From NCBI RefSeq assembly GCF_014199915.1, contig NZ_JACHOO010000004.1, positions 104,024 to 168,023 on the forward strand: a stretch of 64,000 bases of DNA. Direction: 5' to 3'. The notes beneath the pieces are model-generated. The model was not told the DNA's origin. It made no database searches and saw only the letters and a list, made by a program, of their open reading frames with translations. Positions 15,839 to 24,743 of this stretch are shown one piece after another. Positions within the stretch are counted from its first letter, which is position 1. The number at the start of each line of letters is the position of its first letter. Source of the DNA: Prosthecomicrobium pneumaticum. Lineage in GTDB: Bacteria > Pseudomonadota > Alphaproteobacteria > Rhizobiales > Kaistiaceae. A program made the position numbers and the translations under genes.

Positions 15839-18118
15839 GTCGCTCCCCCCGCGGGAGCGTGGATCGAAACGTCTCGGCCCGCACCTTGAAGACGATCTCG
15901 TGATAGTCGCTCCCCCCGCGGGAGCGTGGATCGAAACATGTCGGCGCCGATGGACCCGCCGTCGACCGTGGGTCGCTCCCCCCGCGGGAGCGTGGATCGA
16001 AACATCTTGCGCTCGGCCTCGATGAACGCCTCAGCGGGTCGCTCCCCCCGCGGGAGCGTGGATCGAAACCGGCCTCCCTCAGAGCCGCCATCGTGCAAGC
16101 GCGTCGCTCCCCCCGCGGGAGCGTGGATCGAAACCGCGCGCGCCTCTTGGCAAAGGCGCCCGGGGAACGTCGCTCCCCCCGCGGGAGCGTGGATCGAAAC
16201 GCCGTGACCAAGATCGAGTGGACCGACGAGACGTGTCGCTCCCCCCGCGGGAGCGTGGATCGAAACTCCTCACGCCGCCCGCGTCGACCGGCTCCGCATG
16301 CTGTCGCTCCCCCCGCGGGAGCGTGGATCGAAACAGAATGAGCATGATCGCATTGGACGGATTTAAAGTCGCTCCCCCCGCGGGAGCGTGGATCGAAACT
16401 GGCAGCTCAAGATCCAGGTCGCATAGACGGTCGGTCGCTCCCCCCGCGGGAGCGTGGATCGAAACCGACCGGGAAGCATCTCGCAGGCCGAGGTCGAGCC
16501 GTCGCTCCCCCCGCGGGAGCGTGGATCGAAACATGACCCGCGCAAGGATCCACCCCGCCGAGATCGTCGCTCCCCCCGCGGGAGCGTGGATCGAAACTGA
16601 TCGACATCGCCGGCAGCGGAGCCCGAATAGGGTCGCTCCCCCCGCGGGAGCGTGGATCGAAACACCGCGGCCTGCGCAGCACGGTATCGCTGTGCGGTCG
16701 CTCCCCCCGCGGGAGCGTGGATCGAAACATCGTCGAGGCGGTGCCAGTCGCGGCCACGCCCATGTCGCTCCCCCCGCGGGAGCGTGGATCGAAACGCCCC
16801 CATCTCCGCCCCCTCGCGCTCCATCCGGGGGTCGCTCCCCCCGCGGGAGCGTGGATCGAAACGCGGCGCTCCGCGGCGAGGGGACCAATCCTCTGACGTC
16901 GCTCCCCCCGCGGGAGCGTGGATCGAAACGTTCCAGGACTGGGTAAAACAGGGCAAAGCGGGCTGTCGCTCCCCCCGCGGGAGCGTGGATCGAAACCATG
17001 CCGGCGGAGGTGTGCCGAAGGTCTTTGACCGTCGCTCCCCCCGCGGGAGCGTGGATCGAAACCGCCAAAGTCCTATGAGCCGACGAGCGCCATTCGTCGC
17101 TCCCCCCGCGGGAGCGTGGATCGAAACGATCTCGCCACCGCCGAGCGGCGGGTCGACCGGCTGTCGCTCCCCCCGCGGGAGCGGGGATCGAAACTGGGCA
17201 GTGGTTCAAGCCCTACACAGGGCAGACGTCGCTCCCCCCGCGGGAGCGTGGATCGAAACTTACGGGCTTCCGTGACGGCCTGCGACGACAACAGTCGCTC
17301 CCCCCGCGGGAGCGTGGATCGAAACAAGCGGATCGTCGCGGGAACCCGCATGCCGGCCGTCGCTCCCCCCGCGGGAGCGTGGATCGAAACGCTGAGGGCG
17401 AAAAGAAGGGCGCCATGCCGGAGGGTCGCTCCCCCCGCGGGAGCGTGGATCGAAACTCCGACATGATCCTTCGCGCACCCGAGGGCGGTGGTCGCTCCCC
17501 CCGCGGGAGCGTGGATCGAAACGGCACGGCCGACGAGATCGCGGCCGGGCTCGGCACGTCGCTCCCCCCGCGGGAGCGTGGATCGAAACGCGGCGCGCGA
17601 CCCGTGGAGCCCGGCGCTCGACGGGTCGCTCCCCCCGCGGGAGCGTGGATCGAAACGCCTCGGCGTGCTGGACCGGGCCGCCGATCCGCTCGTCGCTCCC
17701 CCCGCGGGAGCGTGGATCGAAACGGCTTGATAGAAACAGAGTATGACGCGGACGGCGGTCGCTCCCCCCGCGGGAGCGTGGATCGAAACACCGCCACGCT
17801 CGCCTCGGCGGTAACCGCGGCGGGTCGCTCCCCCCGCGGGAGCGTGGATCGAAACATCACCGTCAATGACGGGCTGTCCGACAACGACATGTCGCTCCCC
17901 CCGCGGGAGCGTGGATCGAAACTCGTCGATCTCGGCGAGGCGCGCGGTGAGCGGGTGTCGCTCCCCCCGCGGGAGCGTGGATCGAAACGTGCGCCGATTG
18001 AAGGTCCTCGCGAGGCCCTGCGGTCGCTCCCCCGCGGGAGCGTGGATCGAAACGGCGGCCCGCGGAACTGGTAGAGCGCGGTCAGCGTCGCTCCCCCCGC
18101 GGGAGCGTGGATGGAAAC
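15839..18118 (+). CRISPR. CRISPR array, 35 repeats and 34 spacers, type I-C-like repeat, no cas genes in window
   Basis: A 32-bp repeat begins GTCGCTCC and ends GTGGATCGAAAC. Its internal palindrome is CGCTCCC-CCCGC-GGGAGCG, and both sequence and length fit type I-C repeats. I count 35 copies starting at 15839, 15906, 15972, 16038 and so on to 18087; the 34 spacers are 33-36 bp. Three copies deviate. The one at 17163 has G for T after the stem, the one at 18023 lacks one C in the loop (31 bp), and the last at 18087 has GATGG for GATCG. Degeneration at the right end and the GAAAC end both put the leader on the left. The flanking genes (PurH-like and ClC) are not cas genes. Confidence 0.97.
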
Positions 18119-18327
18119 GTAGAAAAGCGAGATCGGATAAGCGCGGTCCGATCGCTGCTTCCCCCCTGCGACCCGGCGCCTCGGCCGCGGGCGGGAGGTT
18201 GCCGGGGCGGCGGGGGAGGGGCTATGGAACGGCGGGCGCGGGGCGCGGGGCCGGGGCCGGCCGTTCCGCGGTGCCGACCGGTCTTCTCCTCCGCAGCCGA
18301 CCCCGCAAGCGAGCCGACGAGGCCCCG

Positions 18328-20094
18328 TTGTCGACCGAGCCGGCGCGCCTGCGCCTCGTCCGCACCCTGCTGCCGCGGCTGACGCGGTTTCGCGAGATCG
18401 GCCTCCTCCTCGTCGCCGCGGCGACGGGCGTGCTCGCCGGCCTCGTCGTGACGGCGATGGGATGGTTCACCCATGCCGCGCACGTGCGCCTCTATGGCGT
18501 TGCCGAGGGCAGCCGGCTGAGCGCCCAATCGGCGCTCGCCACGCCGCTCCTCGCCCTGATCCCCGCAGCGGGCGGCGTGGTGATCGGGCTCTCGGCGCTC
18601 GCCGCGCGGCATCTTCTCGCCCGGCCGCCGGTCGATCCGATCGAGGCGAATGCGCTCCATGGCGGCCGGATGGGGCTCGGCGAGAGCCTCTTCGTCGCCG
18701 GTCAGACCGTCGTTTCGAGCGGCTGCGGCGCCTCGGTCGGCCTCGAGGCGGGCTATACGCAGGCGAGCGCCGCCCTCGCCTCGAAGCTCGGCGGCTTCCT
18801 CGAACTCAGGCGCAGCGAAGTCCGCATGCTGGTCGGCTGCGGCGCCGCCGGCGCCATCTCGGCCGCCTTCGGCGCGCCCATTACCGGCGCCTTCTATGCC
18901 TTCGAACTGATCATCGGCACCTATACGGTCGCCCTCGTCGCGCCGGTGATGGCGGCTTCGGTCGCCGCGAGCCTCACCGCCGCCTGGCTCGGCGCGGTCG
19001 GCACGCCGGTGACGGTCGGCGCCATCCCGGCGATGACGGCGCACGATCTGCTGCCCTTCCTGGCGCTCGGCGTCGTCGGCGGCCTCGCCGCGGTGGCGCT
19101 GATGCAGCTCGTCACGGCGGTCGAGCGCGGTTTCTCGGCGCTCCGCTGCCCGCCGGTGCTCCGCCCCGCGCTCGGCGGGCTGGTCGTCGGCGGGCTCGCG
19201 CTGTGGAGCCCGGAAGTGCTCTCCTCCGGTCACGGGGCGCTGCATATCGAACTCGGCGCAGAACAGCCCTGGACGCTGCTCGCTCTGCTCTTCGGGCTGA
19301 AGGCGCTCGCCTCCGCCGTCTCGCTCGGCGCCGGCTTCCGCGGCGGGCTGTTCTTCGCCTCGCTCTTTCTCGGCGCCCTGCTCGGCAAGCTGTTCGCCGC
19401 CGCGCTCGTCGGGGTCGGGGCGGCGGCCGGCGTCGTGCCGGTCGTCGCCGCCGTGGTCGGCATGGCCTCGATGGCGGTCGGCGTGGTCGGCGGCCCGATG
19501 ACGATGACCTTCCTCGTGCTCGAGACGACCGGCGATCTCGCCATCTCCGTCGCCGTGCTCGCGGTGTCGATCATGTCGGCCGTCGTGGTGCGCGAGACCT
19601 TCGGCTATTCCTTCTCGACCTGGCGGCTGCATCTGCGCGGCGAGACCATCCGCAGCGCCCATGACGTCGGCTGGATGCGCAATCTGACGGTCGGCAGCAT
19701 GATGCGCGCCGATGTGCGCACCGTGCCGCTCGGCGCGACGATCGCCGCCTTCCGCGCCGCCTATCCGCTCGGTGCCGCGCAGCGCGTCATCGCGATCGAT
19801 CCGGAGGGCCGCTATGCCGGCATCGTCATCGTCGCCGACGCCCATGCCGCGGCGGCGCCGGCGGCCGACGCGACGATCGGGGCGCTGGTGCGCTATCGCG
19901 ACGCCATCCTCCTGCCCTCGATGAGCGCGGAGGACGCCGCCCGGCTGTTCGAGATCGAGAAGAGCGAGGAGCTCGCCGTGGTCGACGGCAGGGCGACGCT
20001 GCGCGTCGTCGGCCTCTTGACCGAGCCGCATCTGCTGCGCCGCTATGCCGAGGAGCTCGACAAGGCGCGGCGCGATCTCGCCGGCGAGCGCTGA
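18328..20094 (+). CDS. ClC-type chloride channel/antiporter with C-terminal CBS pair
   Basis: The roughly 588-residue membrane protein has ClC signatures: SSGCGASVGLEAGYTQ (the GREGP region, keeping the gating Glu but in GLEAG), GAAGAISAAFGAPITGAFYAFE, and GFRGGLFFASLFLGALLG for the GxFxP region. A further helix ends GGPMTMTFLVLETTGD. About 10-12 hydrophobic helices cover residues 20-430. The last 140 residues look like two cytoplasmic CBS domains. The start is uncertain: TTG at 18328 has GAGG 5 nt upstream; GTG at 18271 is in frame but has no clear site. It should exchange or conduct chloride or another halide. Confidence 0.85.
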   Translation: MSTEPARLRLVRTLLPRLTRFREIGLLLVAAATGVLAGLVVTAMGWFTHAAHVRLYGVAEGSRLSAQSALATPLLALIPAAGGVVIGLSALAARHLLARPPVDPIEANALHGGRMGLGESLFVAGQTVVSSGCGASVGLEAGYTQASAALASKLGGFLELRRSEVRMLVGCGAAGAISAAFGAPITGAFYAFELIIGTYTVALVAPVMAASVAASLTAAWLGAVGTPVTVGAIPAMTAHDLLPFLALGVVGGLAAVALMQLVTAVERGFSALRCPPVLRPALGGLVVGGLALWSPEVLSSGHGALHIELGAEQPWTLLALLFGLKALASAVSLGAGFRGGLFFASLFLGALLGKLFAAALVGVGAAAGVVPVVAAVVGMASMAVGVVGGPMTMTFLVLETTGDLAISVAVLAVSIMSAVVVRETFGYSFSTWRLHLRGETIRSAHDVGWMRNLTVGSMMRADVRTVPLGATIAAFRAAYPLGAAQRVIAIDPEGRYAGIVIVADAHAAAAPAADATIGALVRYRDAILLPSMSAEDAARLFEIEKSEELAVVDGRATLRVVGLLTEPHLLRRYAEELDKARRDLAGER

Positions 20095-20101
20095 GGCGCG
20101 G

Positions 20102-20818
20102 TCAGTCCGCCGGGCCGTCCGTCGCGGTGAGGCCGCGCGCGCTCCAGCTATTGCGCGGAATGCGCTTCTCGACGCGGAAGGCGAAGTCGACGACGCGGGA
20201 GAAATCGGCCGCCACCTCGCAGCGGAAGCGCAAGCCATACCATTGCCGCCGGCTGCGGAAGGCGGCGCCGTCGGCCTCGAGCCGCCAGCCGATCCGGCGC
20301 GGCTCGGCGAGCGCATAGGCGACCACCGTCTCGGGCAGGAAGCCGCCCGGTCCGTGCCGGATCTGCTCGATCGCCTCGATGTCGCAGAGCTGGATCATCC
20401 GCTCGTCATCGGCGAGCTGCGGCAGCGCCTCGCGCACCTGACGGCTGCCCGGCTCGGCGAGGAGGGCGGCGGCGCGCAGCCGCGTCGCCCGCGTCAGGCC
20501 GGCCTCCGCCCCGCCGCCCGCCCCCGGTTCGGCCGGCGTCCGCGGTGCCGCGGTGTCCGGCGCGGCGGCGGGCGCCCGTTCGGGCCGCAGCGCGCGAAAC
20601 GCGCCCGGGCTCAGGATCTCGACCGACACCACCCGTTCCTGCGGCGCGACGATCCGGCCGCGGTCGGGCAGCAGGAAGACGACGAGCGCGGCGAGGAGGT
20701 GCAGGCCGAGCGAGGCGAGGAGGGCGAGCGCGAAGGGCTGCCGCCGCAGCCGCGCGGCGAACGGCGCCGGGGCGCCGGGGGAGAGAGCCCGGCGCGCGGA
20801 CGCGAGAAAGGCGTGCAT
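20102..20818 (-). CDS. DUF930 domain protein with one N-terminal membrane helix
   Basis: A 238-residue protein with a single hydrophobic helix near residues 28-50 (FALALLASLGLHLLAALVVFLL), then a proline/alanine-rich linker. The C-terminal domain reads LADDERMIQLCDIEAIEQI, AFRSRRQWYGLRFRCEVA and VVDFAFRVEKRIPRNSW, which is the DUF930 pattern of alphaproteobacteria. It is probably anchored in the inner membrane with the domain in the periplasm. The function is unknown. The ATG at 20816-20818 is chosen because the membrane helix follows directly. It is convergent with the ClC gene, 7 bp apart. Confidence 0.75.
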   Translation of the reverse strand: MHAFLASARRALSPGAPAPFAARLRRQPFALALLASLGLHLLAALVVFLLPDRGRIVAPQERVVSVEILSPGAFRALRPERAPAAAPDTAAPRTPAEPGAGGGAEAGLTRATRLRAAALLAEPGSRQVREALPQLADDERMIQLCDIEAIEQIRHGPGGFLPETVVAYALAEPRRIGWRLEADGAAFRSRRQWYGLRFRCEVAADFSRVVDFAFRVEKRIPRNSWSARGLTATDGPAD

Positions 20819-20934
20819 CGGCCCGTCCGCTGCGACTGATCCGGGAAGAGAGCAGCGTATTTGTGCGGCGCATTGAGGCGGCTTTGCGGCCGGCGGGCCG
20901 CACGCCGCGCTGTGGGCCGGCGCCGCGGGGGGAC

Positions 20935-20989
20935 TCGACAACGGGCTCGCTTCGGGTAAGGTCTAGACCGGTTCGATTGGTCTAGACCA
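20935..20989 (+). promoter_or_regulatory. Promoter with two DasR/NagR-type operators
   Basis: TCGACA (20935-20940), 16 bp and TAAGGT (20957-20962) form a candidate promoter for the GntR operon. Two palindromes follow: GGTCTAGACC (20960-20969) and TGGTCTAGACCA (20978-20989), with centres 19 bp apart. TGGTCTAGACCA is the core of the DasR-responsive element known for GntR/HutC regulators of N-acetylglucosamine use. The first copy covers the -10/+1 region and the second ends 8 bp before the GntR start codon, so autoregulation is likely. Confidence 0.75.
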
Positions 20990-20997
20990 GAGACGCG

Positions 20998-21738
20998 ATG
21001 GCGGACGACTCTTCCCTCCCGCACTACCGGCGCATCGCCGATGCGCTCGGCGCCTCGATCCGCTCCGGCGCGCTCGCGGTCGGCGGCCGCGTGCCGTCCG
21101 AGCGGGAACTGAGCGTCGAGTTCGGGGTCAGCCGGATGACGGCGCGCGGCGCGCTGAAGGCGCTCGTCGAGCAGGGCCTCGTGGCGAGCATCGGCTCGCG
21201 CGGCTATTTCGTCGCCGCGAGCCGCATCGACCAGCGCCTGCAGACGCTGACGAGCTTTACCGAGGAGGTCCGCCGCTCGGGCCGCAAGGCGTCGAGCGTC
21301 GTGCTCTCCGCGCGCACCGTCGCGGCGCCGGAGGACGTGCTCGGCCCGCTCGGGCTGAAGGCGGGGGAGCGGGTCCATCACCTGCTGCGCCTGCGTCTCG
21401 CCGACGGCGTGCCGGTGGCGCTCGAAAGCGCCCATGTGCCGGAGGCGCTCGCGCCCGGCCTGCTCGATGCGGCCGACTTCGCCACCGAATCCCTCTATGC
21501 GACGCTGAAGCGGGTGTTCGGCATCCTGCCCGTCGAGGCGGAGAACACCTTCGAGAGCGCGCCGGCCGCCGCCTCCGACGCGCCGATCCTCGACGTCGCC
21601 GTTGGCGCGCCGGTGCTGCGCATGACCCGGCTCAGCCTGACGGCCGAGGGCCGGCCGATCGAGTTCGTCCAGTCCGTCTATCGCGGCGACCGCTTCACCA
21701 TGCGGGTTCGCCTCGCCCCCGGGAGTTCCGACGCATGA
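20998..21738 (+). CDS. GntR-family regulator, HutC subfamily (UTRA domain), NagR/DasR-like
   Basis: The 246-residue protein has an N-terminal winged helix (residues 7-75; RVPSERELSVEFGVSRMTARGALKALVEQGLV) and a C-terminal UTRA effector domain ending LRMTRLSLTAEGRPIEFVQSVYRGDRFTM. Members with this architecture and the TGGTCTAGACCA operator sense phosphorylated amino sugars. It overlaps the SIS gene by 4 bp (ATGA) and leads a six-gene sugar operon through 27060. The effector is inferred from the operator and the SIS gene. Confidence 0.88.
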   Translation: MADDSSLPHYRRIADALGASIRSGALAVGGRVPSERELSVEFGVSRMTARGALKALVEQGLVASIGSRGYFVAASRIDQRLQTLTSFTEEVRRSGRKASSVVLSARTVAAPEDVLGPLGLKAGERVHHLLRLRLADGVPVALESAHVPEALAPGLLDAADFATESLYATLKRVFGILPVEAENTFESAPAAASDAPILDVAVGAPVLRMTRLSLTAEGRPIEFVQSVYRGDRFTMRVRLAPGSSDA

Positions 21739-22460
21739 CCGCCGCCGCGACCTATCTCGACACCGCGATCGGCTTTCTGCGCCGCGCCGCCGAGCGGGAG
21801 GCCGGCGCGCTCGCCGCAGCGGCGCTCGCGGCGAGCGAGGCGGTCGCCCGCGGCGGGGTGATCTATCTGTTCGGCACCGGGCACTCGCATCTGATGGCGG
21901 AGGAGGGGCATTTTCGCGCCGGCGGGCTCGCCTGCGTCGTGCCGATCCTCGCCACGCCGATCATGCTGCACGAGGGCGCGATCGCGAGCACGCGCTTCGA
22001 GCGGATGTCCGGCCTCGCCGAGATCGTGCTCGGCCGCTACCCGATCTCCTCCGGGGACGTGCTGTTCGTCTTCTCGACCAGCGGCGTCAACGCCGTGCCG
22101 GTCGAGGCGGCGTCCTATGGCCGGGCGCGCGGCGCCCACGTCGTCGCGATGACCTCGATCGATTATTCGACCGCCGCTGCCCATGGCCGGACCCGGCTCG
22201 CCGATGTCGCCGACACGGTGATCGACACCGGTGCACCGCCGGGCGACGCCGCGGTGGCGATCGACGGCACGCTCCATGCCGGCCCGGTCTCGACCGTGCT
22301 CGCGGCCGGCCTCTTGAACGCCGTCTTCGTCCAGGTCGCGGCCAATCTCGCCGCGGGCGGACACGAGCCCCCCGTCTATGTCAGCGCCAACATGCCGGGG
22401 GCGGCCGAGCGCAACAGGGAACTCGCCGAACGCTATCGGGCGCGCAATCCGCACCTCTAG
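21735..22460 (+). CDS. SIS-domain sugar-phosphate protein (UPF0309 type)
   Basis: A 241-residue SIS-fold protein. It has FGTGHSHLMAEEGHFRAGGL near residue 50, VFSTSGVNAVPVEAA near 115 and a C-terminal NRELAERYRARNPHL, matching the UPF0309 group. SIS proteins bind phosphosugars. A Streptomyces relative (NagS, SCO4393) has been reported to act on N-acetylglucosamine 6-phosphate, which fits the DasR-type operators here. It is coupled to the regulator upstream and followed after 26 bp by the binding-protein gene. Amino-sugar phosphate isomerisation or dehydration is the likeliest role; the exact reaction is not established. Confidence 0.8.
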   Translation: MTAAATYLDTAIGFLRRAAEREAGALAAAALAASEAVARGGVIYLFGTGHSHLMAEEGHFRAGGLACVVPILATPIMLHEGAIASTRFERMSGLAEIVLGRYPISSGDVLFVFSTSGVNAVPVEAASYGRARGAHVVAMTSIDYSTAAAHGRTRLADVADTVIDTGAPPGDAAVAIDGTLHAGPVSTVLAAGLLNAVFVQVAANLAAGGHEPPVYVSANMPGAAERNRELAERYRARNPHL

Positions 22461-22486
22461 GGGCGCGGCAACAGAGGGAAGCAACG

Positions 22487-23773
22487 ATGTCTTTGAAGCC
22501 GACACTTCTGGCGGGTGCGCTCGCCTTGGCGGGCGCCTTCGGCGCTGCGCCGTCCTATGCGCAGACCGAGGTCAAGCTCTGGCACATGGAGCAGCCGCCG
22601 CACCGCGTCGCCCGCATCCAGGAACTGATCGACGCCTTCAACGCCGCCAATCCGGACATCAAGGTGGTGCAGGAGCCGCAGAGCTGGGATCAGGTCTACG
22701 CCAAGGTCCCGGCGGCGATCGCGGCCGGCAATCCGCCGGACATGCTGTTCGCCATCCCCGATTTCACCACCGTGGTGCGCAAGGTCGACCAGCTCGAATC
22801 GGTCGCCGATTTCGTCAAGGAGCTCGACGCGGAGCACGGCTTCGTGCCGGCGGCGGTCGAGCCCTACAGCTATGACGGCGGCGTCTGGGCGGTTCCTCTC
22901 TACAACATGGCGCTGTCGCTCTGGTACAACAAGAAGATGCTGGACGATGCCGGCGTCGCCCCGCCGAAGACCTGGAGCGAGTGGAAGGCCGCCGCGCAGA
23001 CCCTCTCCAAGGACGGCATCGTCGGTGTCGGCCTGCCCGCCAACAAGCAGCTCTATACCGACCAGACCACCTATGCCGTGATGGTCAACAACGGCGCGTC
23101 GGACCTCTTCAATGCCGACGGTTCGATCGCCTTCGATAACGAGAAGACGGTCGGGGCCTATGATTTCTACAAGGATCTCTATCAATATTCGTCGCCCGAT
23201 GCGGCGAACTGGACCTGGGGCGAGGCCGAGGCCTGCTTCTCCAGCGAGACCTGCGCGATGATCCTGCAGTTCACGGTGATCAGCACCTATGACGCGCAGG
23301 GCGGCGGCGACGCGGCCAATCTCGGCGTCGCGCCGGTGCCGCACGCCGATGATCAGGCCGACTCCTCGACGATCGCCTATTCGAACGGCGTGATGTTCCT
23401 GTCGAAGGATCCGGCGAAGCGCGAGGCGTCGAAGAAGTTCATCCGCTTCCTGCTCCAGCCCGACAATTACGGCAAGTTCCTCACCATGGAGCCCGGCCTC
23501 TTCCTGCCGGTCACCAAGGATGGTGCCGCCGCCGGGACCTTCTGGAGCGATCCGCTCGTCGTGAAGTACAAGAGCCAGGTCGAGCAGATGATCAAGAATG
23601 CCGACCGCGGCATGCTGTTCGGCTTCACCGGCGGCCATGTCTTCCCGGCGATCGGCGCCATCTCGGCGCAGAACATGCTCGCCGAGACGCTGCAGAAGGT
23701 GGTGATCAACGGCAGCGACGCCGCGACCGCCGTCAAGGAAGGCGCCGCCGCGATGACCGAGGCCACCAAGTAA
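22487..23773 (+). CDS. Sugar ABC transporter substrate-binding protein
   Basis: A 428-residue family-1 extracellular solute-binding protein. A signal peptide (MSLKPTLLAGALALAG...APSYAQ, cut near residue 26) is followed by TEVKLWHMEQPP, NPPDMLFAIPDF, and LYNMALSLWYNKKMLDDAGV near residue 145. It binds a sugar or oligosaccharide in the periplasm and delivers it to the two permeases encoded 67 bp downstream. The operators and the SIS gene point to an amino sugar or derivative. No ATPase gene follows in the operon. Confidence 0.9.
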   Translation: MSLKPTLLAGALALAGAFGAAPSYAQTEVKLWHMEQPPHRVARIQELIDAFNAANPDIKVVQEPQSWDQVYAKVPAAIAAGNPPDMLFAIPDFTTVVRKVDQLESVADFVKELDAEHGFVPAAVEPYSYDGGVWAVPLYNMALSLWYNKKMLDDAGVAPPKTWSEWKAAAQTLSKDGIVGVGLPANKQLYTDQTTYAVMVNNGASDLFNADGSIAFDNEKTVGAYDFYKDLYQYSSPDAANWTWGEAEACFSSETCAMILQFTVISTYDAQGGGDAANLGVAPVPHADDQADSSTIAYSNGVMFLSKDPAKREASKKFIRFLLQPDNYGKFLTMEPGLFLPVTKDGAAAGTFWSDPLVVKYKSQVEQMIKNADRGMLFGFTGGHVFPAIGAISAQNMLAETLQKVVINGSDAATAVKEGAAAMTEATK

Positions 23774-23840
23774 GAGCCCCCGAAGCGAAGGGCGGGCGGG
23801 GGCTCCGGCCCCCGCCCGGCCCGATCCCGCGGACGCGCGC

Positions 23841-24743
23841 ATGACCCCGAAGACGCTCCGGCCCGCCCGCCGCTCGGCGGGCCTCCTGCCCTATCTCCTG
23901 ATCGCGCCGGCGCTCGGGCTCCTCGCCGCGACGCTCGTCATCCCGATCGTCTCGGCAGTCGACATCAGCCTGCACGACATCCGCGTCATCGGCGCCGCCG
24001 GGCCGTTCTCCGGCGCCGACAACTATCTGCGGGTGCTCGCCGACCCGACCTTCTGGGCGGCGCTCGGCACCAGCGCGGTCTGGGTGGTCGGCAATGCGCT
24101 CGTCCAGACCCTCCTCGCCGTCATCGCCGCCCTCGTCCTCGACCAGCGCTTTCCCGGCGTCCGCATCGCCCGGGTCTGGATCATCCTGACCTGGATCGTG
24201 CCGACCGTGGTGATCGTCATCATCTGGCGCTGGCTCCTGTCACCCTCGGGCGGTCTGGTCAATCCGCTGCTCATCCAGCTCGGCCTGATCGACCGGCCGG
24301 TCGGCTTCTTCGCGAGCGGGCCGATGGCGATGACGAGCCTCATCCTCATCAATTCCTGGCGCTGGTTCCCCTTCGTCGCGGTCATGCTGCTCGCCGCCCT
24401 GCAGCGCATCCCGGCGGACGTCTACGAGGCGGCGGCGGTCGACGGCGCCAATCCGCTTCAACGCTTCTTCGCCATCACCTGGCCGCTCCTCAAGCCCACC
24501 CTTCTCGTCCTCACCGTGATGGGCACGCTGCTCTCCTTCAACGTCTTCGACGTGATCTGGCTTCTGACCGCCGGCGGGCCGGCCGGGGCGACGCGCACCC
24601 TGCCGGTGCTGATCTACGAGACGGCCTTCAAGGCCTACCGGATGGGCGATGCGGCGGCGATGTCGGTGATCGCCAGTCTCCTGATGATCGGCCTCGCCGT
24701 GATGCTGCTCGAGACGCTCGCCCCGAAGGAGAAGCGGTCATGA
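23841..24743 (+). CDS. Sugar ABC transporter permease 1 (MalF type)
   Basis: A 300-residue inner-membrane permease with six predicted helices. The cytoplasmic EAA loop, which docks on the ATPase, reads YEAAAVDGANPLQRFFAITWPLLKP near residue 215. The C-terminus overlaps the next permease gene by 4 bp (ATGA). It forms the heterodimeric channel with the next gene product for the sugar bound by the 22487 protein. Confidence 0.9.
   Translation: MTPKTLRPARRSAGLLPYLLIAPALGLLAATLVIPIVSAVDISLHDIRVIGAAGPFSGADNYLRVLADPTFWAALGTSAVWVVGNALVQTLLAVIAALVLDQRFPGVRIARVWIILTWIVPTVVIVIIWRWLLSPSGGLVNPLLIQLGLIDRPVGFFASGPMAMTSLILINSWRWFPFVAVMLLAALQRIPADVYEAAAVDGANPLQRFFAITWPLLKPTLLVLTVMGTLLSFNVFDVIWLLTAGGPAGATRTLPVLIYETAFKAYRMGDAAAMSVIASLLMIGLAVMLLETLAPKEKRS

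Noticed and set aside
16079-17209. Long open frames through the CRISPR array on both strands
   Set aside because: They are made of the repeated units RSTLPRGER, VAPPAGAWIET and similar, which are translations of the 32-bp repeat; the spacer lengths only happen to keep some frames open.
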